Assembly (NCBI RefSeq): GCF_000934545.1 | Contig: NZ_CP010554.1 | Span: 2,870,612-2,934,611 of the forward strand | Direction of reading: 5' to 3' | DNA length: 64,000 nt | Source: Rugosibacter aromaticivorans | Lineage (GTDB): Bacteria > Pseudomonadota > Gammaproteobacteria > Burkholderiales > Rhodocyclaceae | Shown: positions 1 through 8,868 of the stretch, one piece after another | Layout: each line of letters opens with the position of its first letter | Numbering within the stretch: position 1 is the first letter of the stretch | Notes under the pieces: model-generated | The model's database searches: none | What the model saw: the letters and a program-made list of their open reading frames with translations, nothing else | What the model was told of the DNA's origin: nothing | Program-made: the position numbers and the translations under genes

Positions 1-3000
1 TAGGAGCGGACTACGGCATTCGATTCACCGCGTCGCTGCCGTGACAGCGTGTAGTCGATAGCTTCAAAGCAGCCGAATTTCCCGACGAACCCCTCGGTGG
101 CGAGTCGCTGCAGATTCAGGCATGCCTCCTCAGGCGCCACCATCAGCGCGAGCGCCGATGCATACGGTGCAATGACCAGGTCCTCGGCCAGTCCGCGCTT
201 GAGTCCCAGTCCGGGCACACCGAACGCCCGGTACTGGTAATTGAGATGCACGTCGACCGTGTTGTAGCCGGATTCCGATATTCCCCAGGGGACGCCACGC
301 TGCCGTCCGTACTCGATTTGCTTGGCCACCGCCGCCTTGTAGGTCTGGTCGAGCAATGTGTTCTCATAGGTCGGCATCACCAGGAGCGGCATCAGGTACT
401 CGAACATCGAACCGCTCCACGACAGGAGAACCGGTTCGCCGCCGGTGCTGGTGAGCAGACGTCCCAGCGCGAACCAGCTTTCCTGCGGCAGCTTCCCCTG
501 CGCAATCGCCACAAAACTGCACAACCTTGCCTCGGAGGCCAGCAGATCGTAGTAACCCGCATCGAGCCGGCGCTCGCCGACGTCGTACCCGATCGCCAAC
601 AGATGGCACGCCTTGTCGTACAGAAAGTCGTACGCCATGTTCGACATTTCGCTCGATTGCCGTGCGAGGCGCTCGATTTCCGCGATCCGTTGCGCAGCGC
701 GGCGGCTGCCCTGGGTGATGAGCTGCCCAAGTTCGGTGAGCCAGGTGCGCTCTTCGGGCGCGGCGTTGCCGTCGAGTCGACGCGCTATGGCCGGCGAAAG
801 CTCCGCATCGAGCCCTGCCAGTTCGCGCAGCGTCGGGATGACGATGCTGCCAACGCTACCGAGCAACTCGTCAAGGCCGCTCAACCCGGCAGGCGCGCCC
901 TGCCACCCGACCCACGGGGCGAGAAAGCTCAGTTCGTCGAGGGCCCTGCGACATTGCCCGGCGAGCGCCTCCGCCCAGCCAGTCGCCTCGCTCTCGACAG
1001 CGTCCCCGATACTGCCAGCGACGTGCGTGATCAGGTCAGCGGCACCTGAAGCCAAGCGATCGAGGCAGACCCGGGCTGCCACAAGGGTGGTCGGCCGGGC
1101 ATCGCAAATCGACTCGAGAAGGTTCTGAAACTCGCTCAGCGGAGCGGGGGAAACTGCGCCCGCGGTATCCGCGAGCAGCTTCAGTGTGTCACTCAAGCCC
1201 TCGAACAGTCGCCCCCCCACAATCGGGTCATCGGCAAGCGCGAGCAGCCCCGCACGCAAGGTCAGCAAATGGCCGGCGAAGTTGCCGCTGTCCACTGTCG
1301 AGATGTATAGCGGTGGCAGCGGCTGCAGAGTCTGCGTGTCATACCAGTTGTAGAAGTGCCCGCGGTACCGCTCCAGAGTGTCTATCGTGCGCAGGGTGTT
1401 CGCCGTGCGCTCGACGAGCTGTCCGGCCGGGATGTAGCCAAAGTCGTATGCCGACAGATTCGCCAGCAGCGCCAGCCCCATGTTGGTCGGCGACGTACGA
1501 TGCGCGACTGCGGCAACGCGATACTCCTGGAAGTTGTCGGGCGGTAGCCAATGGTCTTCCGGGCCAACAAAGGTGTCGAAGAAGGCCCAGGTCCGGCGCG
1601 AAAGCGTGCGCAGAAAGAGCGTCTGCTCGACCGTCAGGATCGCCTTGCGACGAGCGAGCGGGCGGCTGATCCACCAAACGATGGCGGGTGAGGCAAACCA
1701 CAGGAGCAGTATCGGCCCTGCCACCGCCAACACCGCCAGGTTCACTGCCACCAGATAGATCGCCACCGCAGCGGCGATAGCGGGGGCGGCCCACATCGAC
1801 TGGAAAGAGGTGACGAGGCTGTTGCAGCCGCACCGGATCGACTCGCGATCCGCTTCGCTCGACGGATTCCATTCAAGCAGCCGTCTACGTGTGACCCGCA
1901 TCCGCCAGGTCGTACGCGCGATGGCATCCAGACTGAACAACGCCTCGTAGGGAAGACAGGCGAGCTCGAATGCCAACTGCATGAAGTGGCGGGAAGCTGA
2001 GCGTGCCACAGCGGTGAGGTGCTGCCTCAGCAACACCTCACCCGGCTTGCGGAACATCTCGAGAATCAAGGCGCACAAGGAGGGAAGCAGCAGGATGCCC
2101 ATCACCGACAAGGTCCACAACCAGGCCGGCGACAAGACTGTCCATCCCAGCAGCAACAGCAGTGTCAGTGCCGCAGGGGCGAGGCTGCGCCGCAGGTTGT
2201 CGAACAGCTTCCACTGCGACAGCATCGAGAGCGGATTCTTCTGACGAGCGTTGTCCCCCCCGGCGCCATCGTCTGCGCGGTTGCCAGGTACGCGCCGACG
2301 CAGCCACCCCGCAAGCTGCCAATCGCCGCGAATCCAGCGGTAGCGACGGCTCATGTCGGCGCTGTAGCGCGCCGGGTAGTCCTCGTACAACTGCACATCA
2401 CTCAGCAGTCCCGCCCGCGCGTAACACCCCTCCAGCAGATCGTGACTGAGGATGCGATTATCGGGGAAGCGGCCACCAAGGGCTTGCTCGAATGCATCGA
2501 CGTCGTAGATGCCCTTGCCAATGAACGAGCCTTCGCCGAACACGTCCTGGTAAACATCCGAGACGGCACGTGTATAGGGGTCAATGCCCGGCTCCCCACC
2601 GTATAGACGCGCATAGCGCGAGCGGTTCGTTCCCGGCAGGCTTACCGCCACGCGCGGCTGCAGAATACCGTAGCCCCCCGCGACACATCGCTTCGCTTCG
2701 TCGCACCAAGGACGATTCAGCGGATGCGCCATGGCGCCGACGAATTGACGTGCCGCATCGCGCGGTAGCTGCGTATCCGTGTCCAAAGTGATGACGTACT
2801 TCACGTTGGACAGAATGGCCGTGTTGCCAACGACGAGCGAAAAGGCATTGTTGGCACCCTTGTTGGCACCATCGCGCTCGCCACAGCGCAGCAGCGCGTT
2901 CAGGTCCGCCAGCTTGCCGCGCTTGCGTTCGTAGCCCATCCATATCCTTTCCTGCGGGTTCCAGCGGCGCGGACGATGGAAGAGGAAGAACTTGTCATTT

Positions 3001-4739
3001 CTGGCTTGCCCGTCCTCGCTGCGGTACTTACCATTCAGCTCGTCAATTCTTGTTTGGGCCAGCTGCAGCAGCAGCCCGTCCTCGGACAGCGATTCTTCAT
3101 GCGCGTCCAGAAAATCGGTCAATAGCCCAAAGTGCAGATTTTCATCGCGATTCGCCAGGAACCTGACTTCCAGCGACTCGACCAGATCCTCGACGTTCTG
3201 AGCACTAGCGAGCATGGTCGGGACTACCACCAGGGTGCGCCATTGCGGCGGGATTCCTGCGGAAAAATCCATTTTGGGCAGCGGATGGGGTGTCACCAGC
3301 AGAGTGGCCAGCCAGTTCACCAGCCCCACAGCCAGCTGACTGGCGGCCAGAAAGGAGACGCTGCCGACCAGCGCGATCACCCAATCTGGCACGCCGTCGG
3401 CATAGGCCGTCGCTACCAGGCCGCCACTTACGATCACGGCGATCAGCGCGATGGCGCCTGCATATAGAAACAATGGAAATCGCCCGCTCGCTCTGCGCAC
3501 AGTCTCGGGGATGGAAAAGCGCGCCTGCGCCGTTCGTTCAAGCTCGCCCAGGCCGTCGCCGATCAGGTAGAAGCCCACGTGTGCCGACCGATCGCCGCTG
3601 CCTTGTGTCAGGGCCGCCTCGTGCGCCAGTTGGATCGCCTTGCGCGCCACCTCTCTTTCGGTCAGCGGGCCGCATTTCGCTATCCTTTCCACGACGTGCC
3701 GGTAGCGGTCGCGCGTAGCGAAATCCATCTGGCCGTAGACCCCGCCCGGGTCCTCCTGGAGTTTCTGCTCGACGACGCTCATCGTCTCGACGAACTCGCG
3801 CCAGTTCATCGCGCCCAGGAACCGGAGACTGCCGATACTGTTACTGATGGAGACTTGGTCTGCCGCCTGCTGCTGGTTTTCCGACTGCACCAACTGCTCG
3901 ATCTTCAGGCCCGATTCGGACAATCGCTGTTCGATCCAGGTCAGCGGCAAAGCCAGCGCGGGACCCTGTCCCTGCAAACGGCGCGCAAGTTCCGCGACAA
4001 ATGAGCCCGCCATGGGCGGACTCGACCGCGCCATGTCCGCGATCACCAGGATCAGACTCTTCGGATCCTTTTCGGCGGTTTCAGTCATCTGGTCCGCCCA
4101 GGAATCCGCCAGATCTCGCTCGGCCAGGCCAGCAGCGATCCACACGGCAACGCGACGGAGATTCTCGATGACTGCCAACCGCAGCATGATGGGGATCGCC
4201 CACAACTCGCCAAGCTTGAGTGCGGTGACCGACTGGTAGGCGGCCACGAAACGGCCAAGATTTTCCGTGTCTACCCGCCCATCGCCGTGTGAGATCGTTT
4301 CCAGCGCAATGTCATACACTCGCGGTAGTCCGGCCGACGGTTCATGTGCCAGACGAGGCAGTTCCCGGCTGTAACCCTTCGGGAGGTGTCTCCTGGTTGT
4401 GCGGATATGCTCTTCAATGAGATAGAAGTTGTCGAGCAGCCATTCTCCAGCGGGCATGATCCGGCGCTTCGCGGTGACTGCCGTCTTCAACAGGTTGCAC
4501 GCTCCAACCAGCACGCTTTCGTTCGCTGCCAGCCGCGCCAAGAGCTGGTCCGGCGCGTATCCCGGCGCTAGATTGTGCGAGACCGCGAGAGCCCTGCCAT
4601 GCTGCTCCATCTGGTCGGCGCTGAACAACTCGGATCGCAGCGGGAGCTCTTCGCCGGGTGAAATCCGTGGCCACCCGCTGTCGCGAAATCGCGTCTTCAA
4701 CTGTCGAAAATATCCGGTGAGCTTCGTGCCAGCGTTCAA
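1..4739 (-). CDS. ndvB: Cyclic beta-1,2-glucan synthase (NdvB/ChvB type), partial, C-terminal part beyond the left edge
   Basis: A single open frame runs from a TTG start (AGGAG 8 bases upstream) off the left edge, giving 1579 residues without a stop; the frame was checked at five places. Family members make periplasmic cyclic beta-1,2-glucans and are about 2800 residues long, so nearly half the protein is missing. Seen in order: the N-terminal motif WLLDNFYLIEE with GYSRELPRL; membrane segments near 415-470; a GT84 glycosyltransferase domain with DTDTQ at 653-657, GEGSF ending at 739 and RYRWIRGDW around 802; more membrane segments; then the glucoamylase-like domain with TSPTNMGLALL near 1080 and MPTYENTLLDQ from 1455. 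The GH94 phosphorylase domain that sets chain length in the family would lie outside the window. Family assignment is strong; the exact linkage of the product is inferred. Confidence 0.9.
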   Translation of the reverse strand, partial: MNAGTKLTGYFRQLKTRFRDSGWPRISPGEELPLRSELFSADQMEQHGRALAVSHNLAPGYAPDQLLARLAANESVLVGACNLLKTAVTAKRRIMPAGEWLLDNFYLIEEHIRTTRRHLPKGYSRELPRLAHEPSAGLPRVYDIALETISHGDGRVDTENLGRFVAAYQSVTALKLGELWAIPIMLRLAVIENLRRVAVWIAAGLAERDLADSWADQMTETAEKDPKSLILVIADMARSSPPMAGSFVAELARRLQGQGPALALPLTWIEQRLSESGLKIEQLVQSENQQQAADQVSISNSIGSLRFLGAMNWREFVETMSVVEQKLQEDPGGVYGQMDFATRDRYRHVVERIAKCGPLTEREVARKAIQLAHEAALTQGSGDRSAHVGFYLIGDGLGELERTAQARFSIPETVRRASGRFPLFLYAGAIALIAVIVSGGLVATAYADGVPDWVIALVGSVSFLAASQLAVGLVNWLATLLVTPHPLPKMDFSAGIPPQWRTLVVVPTMLASAQNVEDLVESLEVRFLANRDENLHFGLLTDFLDAHEESLSEDGLLLQLAQTRIDELNGKYRSEDGQARNDKFFLFHRPRRWNPQERIWMGYERKRGKLADLNALLRCGERDGANKGANNAFSLVVGNTAILSNVKYVITLDTDTQLPRDAARQFVGAMAHPLNRPWCDEAKRCVAGGYGILQPRVAVSLPGTNRSRYARLYGGEPGIDPYTRAVSDVYQDVFGEGSFIGKGIYDVDAFEQALGGRFPDNRILSHDLLEGCYARAGLLSDVQLYEDYPARYSADMSRRYRWIRGDWQLAGWLRRRVPGNRADDGAGGDNARQKNPLSMLSQWKLFDNLRRSLAPAALTLLLLLGWTVLSPAWLWTLSVMGILLLPSLCALILEMFRKPGEVLLRQHLTAVARSASRHFMQLAFELACLPYEALFSLDAIARTTWRMRVTRRRLLEWNPSSEADRESIRCGCNSLVTSFQSMWAAPAIAAAVAIYLVAVNLAVLAVAGPILLLWFASPAIVWWISRPLARRKAILTVEQTLFLRTLSRRTWAFFDTFVGPEDHWLPPDNFQEYRVAAVAHRTSPTNMGLALLANLSAYDFGYIPAGQLVERTANTLRTIDTLERYRGHFYNWYDTQTLQPLPPLYISTVDSGNFAGHLLTLRAGLLALADDPIVGGRLFEGLSDTLKLLADTAGAVSPAPLSEFQNLLESICDARPTTLVAARVCLDRLASGAADLITHVAGSIGDAVESEATGWAEALAGQCRRALDELSFLAPWVGWQGAPAGLSGLDELLGSVGSIVIPTLRELAGLDAELSPAIARRLDGNAAPEERTWLTELGQLITQGSRRAAQRIAEIERLARQSSEMSNMAYDFLYDKACHLLAIGYDVGERRLDAGYYDLLASEARLCSFVAIAQGKLPQESWFALGRLLTSTGGEPVLLSWSGSMFEYLMPLLVMPTYENTLLDQTYKAAVAKQIEYGRQRGVPWGISESGYNTVDVHLNYQYRAFGVPGLGLKRGLAEDLVIAPYASALALMVAPEEACLNLQRLATEGFVGKFGCFEAIDYTLSRQRRGESNAVVRS

Positions 4740-4803
4740 TTCAGGGGCTCCTTTCGAGGAAATCAAATCTCAACGCTGTGCATCGCGTTGAGCGAGGGGC
4801 CAC

Positions 4804-5976
4804 CTAGTCCCCTAGCAGCTCAGCCACTGACTCAAGTGGCTCGACATGTTGAGCTACTACTTTAACTATGACGATAATCGGAATGCTCAGCAGCATGCCC
4901 CAGACGCCCCACAGCCATGCCCCAAACAGCAGCGAAATGAACACGGCGGCCGTATTCATCTTGGCGATCCTGCCCGTCATCCAGGTGGTAACAAAGTACC
5001 CGACGACCGTGGCAATCACTAGCGCAGCCCCAGCAGCCAGCAACGCCATCGATAAGGTGTCGAACTGCATGAAAGCAGCCATGCCGATACCGACGGCGGT
5101 GACGGTTGGACCGAAGTACGGGATAATGTGGAGCAGGCCTGCAGCTACTGCCCAGGCGCCGGCGCTTTCCAGACCGATCCAGCGCAACGTGATCCAGGTA
5201 AGCAGCCCCACCAGTATGTTGGTCGCCAAAAGCATGAACATGTAACGCTGGATGGATTCATTGATGCCATCAAGAATACGCACGGTGATCTTTCTGTTCG
5301 ACAACGAGGGCCCTGTGAGCCGTACCAACTTTCTCTTGTAAGTGTCACCGGAGAGCAAAAGAAAGAAAGTCAGGAAAAGCACCATGACTGTCTGACCAAT
5401 CAGCACTGCGGCTCTTACGGAATTCGCCCAAAGGAAGTCGCCGAGTTTGAAGCCAGGTTGATCGATGACGATGCGCGTTGCCGGCTGTTTTGACATCGAC
5501 ACCACGCTAGCTGCCTTCTCAATCTGGTTCGCAGCGGTTTGCACCTTCTGCATGGTACTGGCCTGGCCTTTGCGCACACTCGCAAGGCCGACCGACAACT
5601 TGCCCACTGCTTCGGGCAACTGATCGAGTAGCGTCTGTATTTGCCCGCGCAACGAGTACGTCCCCAGGACGAGCGCGCACACGACACCCACCATCACAAG
5701 ACTGGCGCCCAGCACGCGCGGGATCCTGATTCGCTCGAGCCATACAACCAGGGGATTCAGCGTGTAGGCAAAGAGAATTCCGAGCAGAAGAGAAATGACA
5801 AAGCTCTGCGCCCATTCCAGCGCGAAGACCACAGCGACCGTAGCGAGGATAGGGAGCGCCAAGCCCCGCTCGACCCCGGGCGCTTGGACTGTAGGCAGCA
5901 ACGCAGCCGACTCAAGACCTGCAGGAGATTGATTGCCTGCCGGGGATTCCGCGCCAGGGGTTGCGATTGCTGCCAT
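4804..5976 (-). CDS. AI-2E/PerM (UPF0118) family membrane protein
   Basis: 390 residues with two hydrophobic hairpins near the N-terminus, a soluble loop rich in QTLLDQLPEAVGKLS-type heptads, and a C-terminal bundle of membrane helices including GLLHIIPYFGPTVTAVG, a hallmark of the AI-2E transporter/PerM family. Members act as putative exporters or permeases; substrates range from autoinducer-2 to ions, and nothing here fixes one. It lies 64 bases upstream of the glucan synthase on the same strand and may be cotranscribed with it, which would suggest an envelope or osmotic role. That role is inference from position. Confidence 0.85.
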   Translation of the reverse strand: MAAIATPGAESPAGNQSPAGLESAALLPTVQAPGVERGLALPILATVAVVFALEWAQSFVISLLLGILFAYTLNPLVVWLERIRIPRVLGASLVMVGVVCALVLGTYSLRGQIQTLLDQLPEAVGKLSVGLASVRKGQASTMQKVQTAANQIEKAASVVSMSKQPATRIVIDQPGFKLGDFLWANSVRAAVLIGQTVMVLFLTFFLLLSGDTYKRKLVRLTGPSLSNRKITVRILDGINESIQRYMFMLLATNILVGLLTWITLRWIGLESAGAWAVAAGLLHIIPYFGPTVTAVGIGMAAFMQFDTLSMALLAAGAALVIATVVGYFVTTWMTGRIAKMNTAAVFISLLFGAWLWGVWGMLLSIPIIVIVKVVAQHVEPLESVAELLGD

Positions 5977-6053
5977 CGGTAAGAATATGGGTGTTTGTGA
6001 CTAAGCCCCCGCCACTGCCAGACCGTAAGGTCCGGCAGTGGCGGGGACATCGC

Positions 6054-6368
6054 TTATTTGATCCGCATGTCGTTCTTGACTGATTTCACACCGCGGACAC
6101 CGCGTGCCACTTCGACTGCCTTACTCTCTGCGGTCTGCGAGCTCACGAAACCACTCAGTTGAACCACGCCTTTGAAGGTCTCGACGTTGATCTCGGCAAC
6201 TTTTAGCGTCGGCTCATCGAGTATCGCTGCCTTCACCTTGGTGGTGATAACGCTGTCGTCGACGTACTCGCCGGTTCCCTCCTGTGTCGTCGTGGATGCG
6301 CAACCCACGACGGATATTAGCGTAACAGCCAGGAAAAGTGCAGAAAAATACTTGGTAAGTTGTTTCAT
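6054..6368 (-). CDS. BON-domain lipoprotein (OsmY-like)
   Basis: 104 residues. The start at 6368 is chosen because GGAGAT precedes it and a lipoprotein signal peptide follows directly (MKQLTKYFSALFLAVTLISV, then VGCAS with the lipobox Cys). The mature part is one BON domain: DDSVITTKVKAAIL, then VETFKGVVQLSGFV and AVEVARGVRGVKSVKNDM. BON domains bind phospholipid membranes, and OsmY-like members are periplasmic and induced by osmotic or general stress. A second BON protein with a near-identical DSVITTKIKAKL motif is encoded at 7153 on the other strand, so the two may be paralogues. Stress function is inferred from the family. Confidence 0.88.
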   Translation of the reverse strand: MKQLTKYFSALFLAVTLISVVGCASTTTQEGTGEYVDDSVITTKVKAAILDEPTLKVAEINVETFKGVVQLSGFVSSQTAESKAVEVARGVRGVKSVKNDMRIK

Positions 6369-6606
6369 GATAAATATCTCCAATTTAAGTAAAACAGGAC
6401 TTGTTGATGCGGGTTCAGACAATGTCATTTGCGTGTCATTCGCGCAAATTCCGGGGGAACGAAGCCCGTACGCCAAGTTGACAATTTAATGACAGAACAG
6501 CCTAGTCAGAAGAGCTGGGGTAGGCGCAGGTGTACAACACAGACGACGACACCATCACACGGTACGACTAAATATCGAACGCACCCCTTCCGTGTCCGCA
6601 AAATAA

Positions 6607-6756
6607 TCACAGTGGACGTCGCCCGCTGATGACTCTGAGCAGGACGACCACAATGGCGATTACCAGAAGAATATGGATAAAACCGCCGAGTGTGTAAGAA
6701 GTGACCAATCCAAGAAGCCACAAAATAAGAAGAACAACTGCAATTGTGTAAAGCAT
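6607..6756 (-). CDS. Small lmo0937/DUF5670-type membrane protein
   Basis: 49 residues, very hydrophobic, starting MLYTIAVVLLILWLLGLVTS, continuing SYTLGGFIHILLVIAIVVVL and ending in a basic SGRRPL tail. Two membrane helices are separated by the GGFIH turn typical of the lmo0937/DUF5670 family. The start has AAAGGA 8 bases upstream. Such peptides are often found beside BON or other general-stress genes, as here between two BON genes. The molecular function is unknown. Confidence 0.8.
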   Translation of the reverse strand: MLYTIAVVLLILWLLGLVTSYTLGGFIHILLVIAIVVVLLRVISGRRPL

Positions 6757-7152
6757 GATAATTATCCTTTTATGCTTTTGATCCAAACCCCGACCGGATC
6801 AGTTCGAGTGAATCGCGCCGTCGGACAACGCTTACTTGATCGCCCGTTTGCTACGATTTCGGGTTGGCTTTGCGAAATAATGCAATTCAACCCGACGCTG
6901 CTCATTGTGGGCATATCCCAGTGCGTTCTCTGTTCGTTGGCGTACACAACAAAATAATTCGACATTTGCATAAAAATAAAAAGCGCTGACACAACATGGC
7001 AACTGAATGGCATCAGAGGCAAGCGAGGAACGTATTTCGAGACCCTGCGCGGCCAAGGCTTTCGTCTTGCTCTATGTGCGCCAGCGAACAGATCTTCTTT
7101 GAACATAGCCGGACAATCCACATTTCCCACCTCCCTAAGGAAAGAACAGACC
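6757..7152. other. Intergenic gap between divergent stress genes
   Basis: 396 bases separating the leftward DUF5670 gene from the rightward BON gene, so it should hold both promoters. Short open frames exist here on both strands but show no recognisable protein, signal peptide or good ribosome site. No repeat, tRNA or clear terminator was seen. Confidence 0.5.
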
Positions 7153-7491
7153 ATGAAAACCAAACTCGCGACCACCTGTTTTGTCATCGGTACCTTACTG
7201 GCACCCGTTGCGGCCATTGCTGCCGACACCATCGAACGACACTCGGATCGTGCGCACCCCATGACCTGGGTCAAAGACTCGGTAATTACAACCAAAATAA
7301 AGGCCAAACTGGCTGCGGATCATCCGGGCAGCATGAAGCATATCCAGGTCGATACCGACAAGGATGGCGTTGTGTGGTTGACCGGCACTGCCAATTCCCA
7401 GGCAGAGATAGACGCGGCGATTGCAACGGCACGCCATACCGAACACGTAAAATCAGTCTGGAGTGATCTCAAAATAGAGAACGACCGCTAA
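7153..7491 (+). CDS. Secreted BON-domain protein
   Basis: 112 residues. The start at 7153 is preferred over an upstream in-frame ATG because AAGGAAA precedes it and a signal peptide follows (MKTKLATTCFVIGTLLAP, cleavage near AIAAD). The mature protein is a single BON domain with VKDSVITTKIKAKLAA, VDTDKDGVVWLTGTA and AIATARHTEHVKSVWSDL. There is no lipobox Cys, so it is expected to be free in the periplasm, unlike the leftward BON lipoprotein. BON proteins bind membranes and are typical of osmotic or envelope stress responses; function here is by family. Confidence 0.88.
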   Translation: MKTKLATTCFVIGTLLAPVAAIAADTIERHSDRAHPMTWVKDSVITTKIKAKLAADHPGSMKHIQVDTDKDGVVWLTGTANSQAEIDAAIATARHTEHVKSVWSDLKIENDR

Positions 7492-7551
7492 GGTATCGGC
7501 TCGATACTGGCGCCAAGACCAGGGCGCGTGTAGCGCGCCGCACAAACCGGA

Positions 7552-7590
7552 CCAGAGGCCGATAATATGATCGCCTCTGGCCCTTTCCTT
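7552..7590 (+). terminator. Probable Rho-independent terminator after the BON gene
   Basis: CCAGAGGC (7552-7559) pairs perfectly with GCCTCTGG (7573-7580), with three further inner pairs, and is followed by a pyrimidine run CCCTTTCCTTTC. It lies about 60 bases past the stop codon. The tail is not a pure T-run, so strength is uncertain. Confidence 0.55.
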
Positions 7591-7898
7591 TCACCTTTCA
7601 GTTGGTCCCAATCGCAATATCCCGCTGTACGCCGTGCATAGCTCGCGGTCGAGCGGCAGCAGCGGCAACAATGCCAGCCTCCACCGTGCACTGACTAGAT
7701 GCGGTGCCCGTCCTGACCCATCCCTGCGCAATGCAAGAACATAACAATTCGCCGGCTGTTCCATGGCTTCAAAATGCATCGCGGTTTGCTTCGCGCTCCG
7801 GACTGTCAATGATCAACCCGATTTCGGTGTTCAAATGCTTTGATCTCCAAAGCTGACGAAAATGCGCTATGTGCGATAGCGTATGGAGAAGGCTGCTT

Positions 7899-7920
7899 AG
7901 GGTGCCGGCTTTTCAGCGTC
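7899..7920 (+). repeat. Dispersed repeat, right-half copy (intergenic)
   Basis: Reads AGGGTGCCGGCTTTTCAGCG. It matches the right half of the long-form copies in dprA and ntrY (GGGGTGCCGGCTTTTTCAG). It lies just past the crotonase stop codon. Confidence 0.6.
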
Positions 7921-7923
7921 TGA

Positions 7924-8718
7924 CTAAGTGCCCTTCCATGCCGGTGTACGTTTTTGCATGAAGGCATCAATACCCTCAGCGGCATCGTCCGTCATCATGT
8001 TGCACGCCATGGTTTTGGCAGCCAGCTGATAGGCGGCATCCAGCCCTGTTTCGAGTTGCTGATAAAACAACCGCTTGCCCATGGCAATCGCCACGGGTGA
8101 TTTGCCGCATATCGAATCAACCAGCCGCTGCACTTCGCTATCCAGCCTTTCCGCTGGTACGGCACGATTGATCAAGCCACGGCGCGCAGCTTCCGGCGCA
8201 TCGATAAATTCACCGGTGAGCAGCATTTCCATCGCCTCTTTGCGCGCCATGGCACGGCCCAGGGCAACTGCGGGCGTTGAGCAAAACAAACCCACATTAA
8301 TGCCGGACACCGCAAAGCGCGCCTGCTCGGCCGCGATGGCAAGATCACACATCGCCACCAGCTGGCACCCCGCGGCCGTTGCAATACCCTCCACTCGCGC
8401 AATAACAGGTTGCGGCATCTGTGTGAGGGCCATCATTATCTCGCCGCATTGCCTAAACAAATCCTGTATATATTTTTTGGTGTGCTGGGCGCGCATTTCT
8501 TTGAGATCATGCCCAACGCAAAATGCTTTACCTGCACCCTTTATCACCACAACGCGCACGGATTTATTGGTGGCAATCGCCGCAAGTTCAGTGTGTAATG
8601 CGGTGAGCAAGGCTTTTGACAGCGCATTAAATTGCGCTGGCCGATTCAACGTGAGCGTGGCTACACCGTGCGCATCATCGCGCAAGAGTACGGCTTCCGG
8701 AGCTGCGTTGTTATTCAT
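7924..8718 (-). CDS. Enoyl-CoA hydratase/isomerase (crotonase) family protein
   Basis: 264 residues from an ATG at 8718 with GAGGAGAA upstream. Crotonase features: ATLTLNRPAQFNALS near the N-terminus, FCVGHDLKEM (CoA-binding loop), then VEGIATAAGCQLVAMCDLA covering the oxyanion-hole region and ISGINVGLFCSTPAVALGR after it. The family hydrates or isomerises enoyl-CoA thioesters. No acyl-CoA dehydrogenase or thiolase is adjacent, so the pathway cannot be named from context. It points leftward, is followed by a repeat copy, and lgt lies upstream on the same strand with a gap of 133 bases. Confidence 0.85.
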   Translation of the reverse strand: MNNNAAPEAVLLRDDAHGVATLTLNRPAQFNALSKALLTALHTELAAIATNKSVRVVVIKGAGKAFCVGHDLKEMRAQHTKKYIQDLFRQCGEIMMALTQMPQPVIARVEGIATAAGCQLVAMCDLAIAAEQARFAVSGINVGLFCSTPAVALGRAMARKEAMEMLLTGEFIDAPEAARRGLINRAVPAERLDSEVQRLVDSICGKSPVAIAMGKRLFYQQLETGLDAAYQLAAKTMACNMMTDDAAEGIDAFMQKRTPAWKGT

Positions 8719-8828
8719 GAGATTCTCCTCACCTCGCGGTTGTTTGGTAGCAGGAAACGTCGCGCGCTCACTTTTCCAGATCGCCGCGCCAACGGAATAA
8801 TACGGACAACTAATAACCTCTTGCCCAC

Positions 8829-8868
8829 GCCGTCTTACCAGCGCCGACTTTTTAGCGCGTCGCTGGTA
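8829..8868 (+). repeat. Dispersed repeat copy forming a hairpin at the lgt stop
   Basis: CGCCGTCTTACCAGCGCCGA then CTTTTTAGCGC. The TACCAGCG at its left arm is matched by CGCTGGTA at 8861-8868, a perfect 8-bp inverted repeat. The lgt stop codon (TAA, minus strand, 8852-8854) lies inside the repeat. Confidence 0.8.

Larger units (their letters stand above)
7492..7923. other. Non-coding gap with terminator and one repeat copy
   Basis: 432 bases between the BON gene and the stop of the convergent crotonase gene. It holds the hairpin at 7552-7580 and a truncated copy of the dispersed repeat at 7899-7920. Open frames of about 70 codons on the minus strand look like chance. This is the leftmost repeat copy in the window. 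Confidence 0.5.

Noticed and set aside
246..1049. Long plus-strand open frame over the glucan synthase
   Set aside because: It is antisense to a strongly supported gene, has no recognisable domain, and its composition is that of a GC-rich shadow frame.
7591..7809. 72-codon minus-strand frame in the gap before the crotonase gene
   Set aside because: No ribosome site, no domain and no neighbour logic; treated as chance.
8075..8800. 241-codon plus-strand frame over the crotonase gene
   Set aside because: Antisense to a complete crotonase with all family motifs; no protein features of its own.
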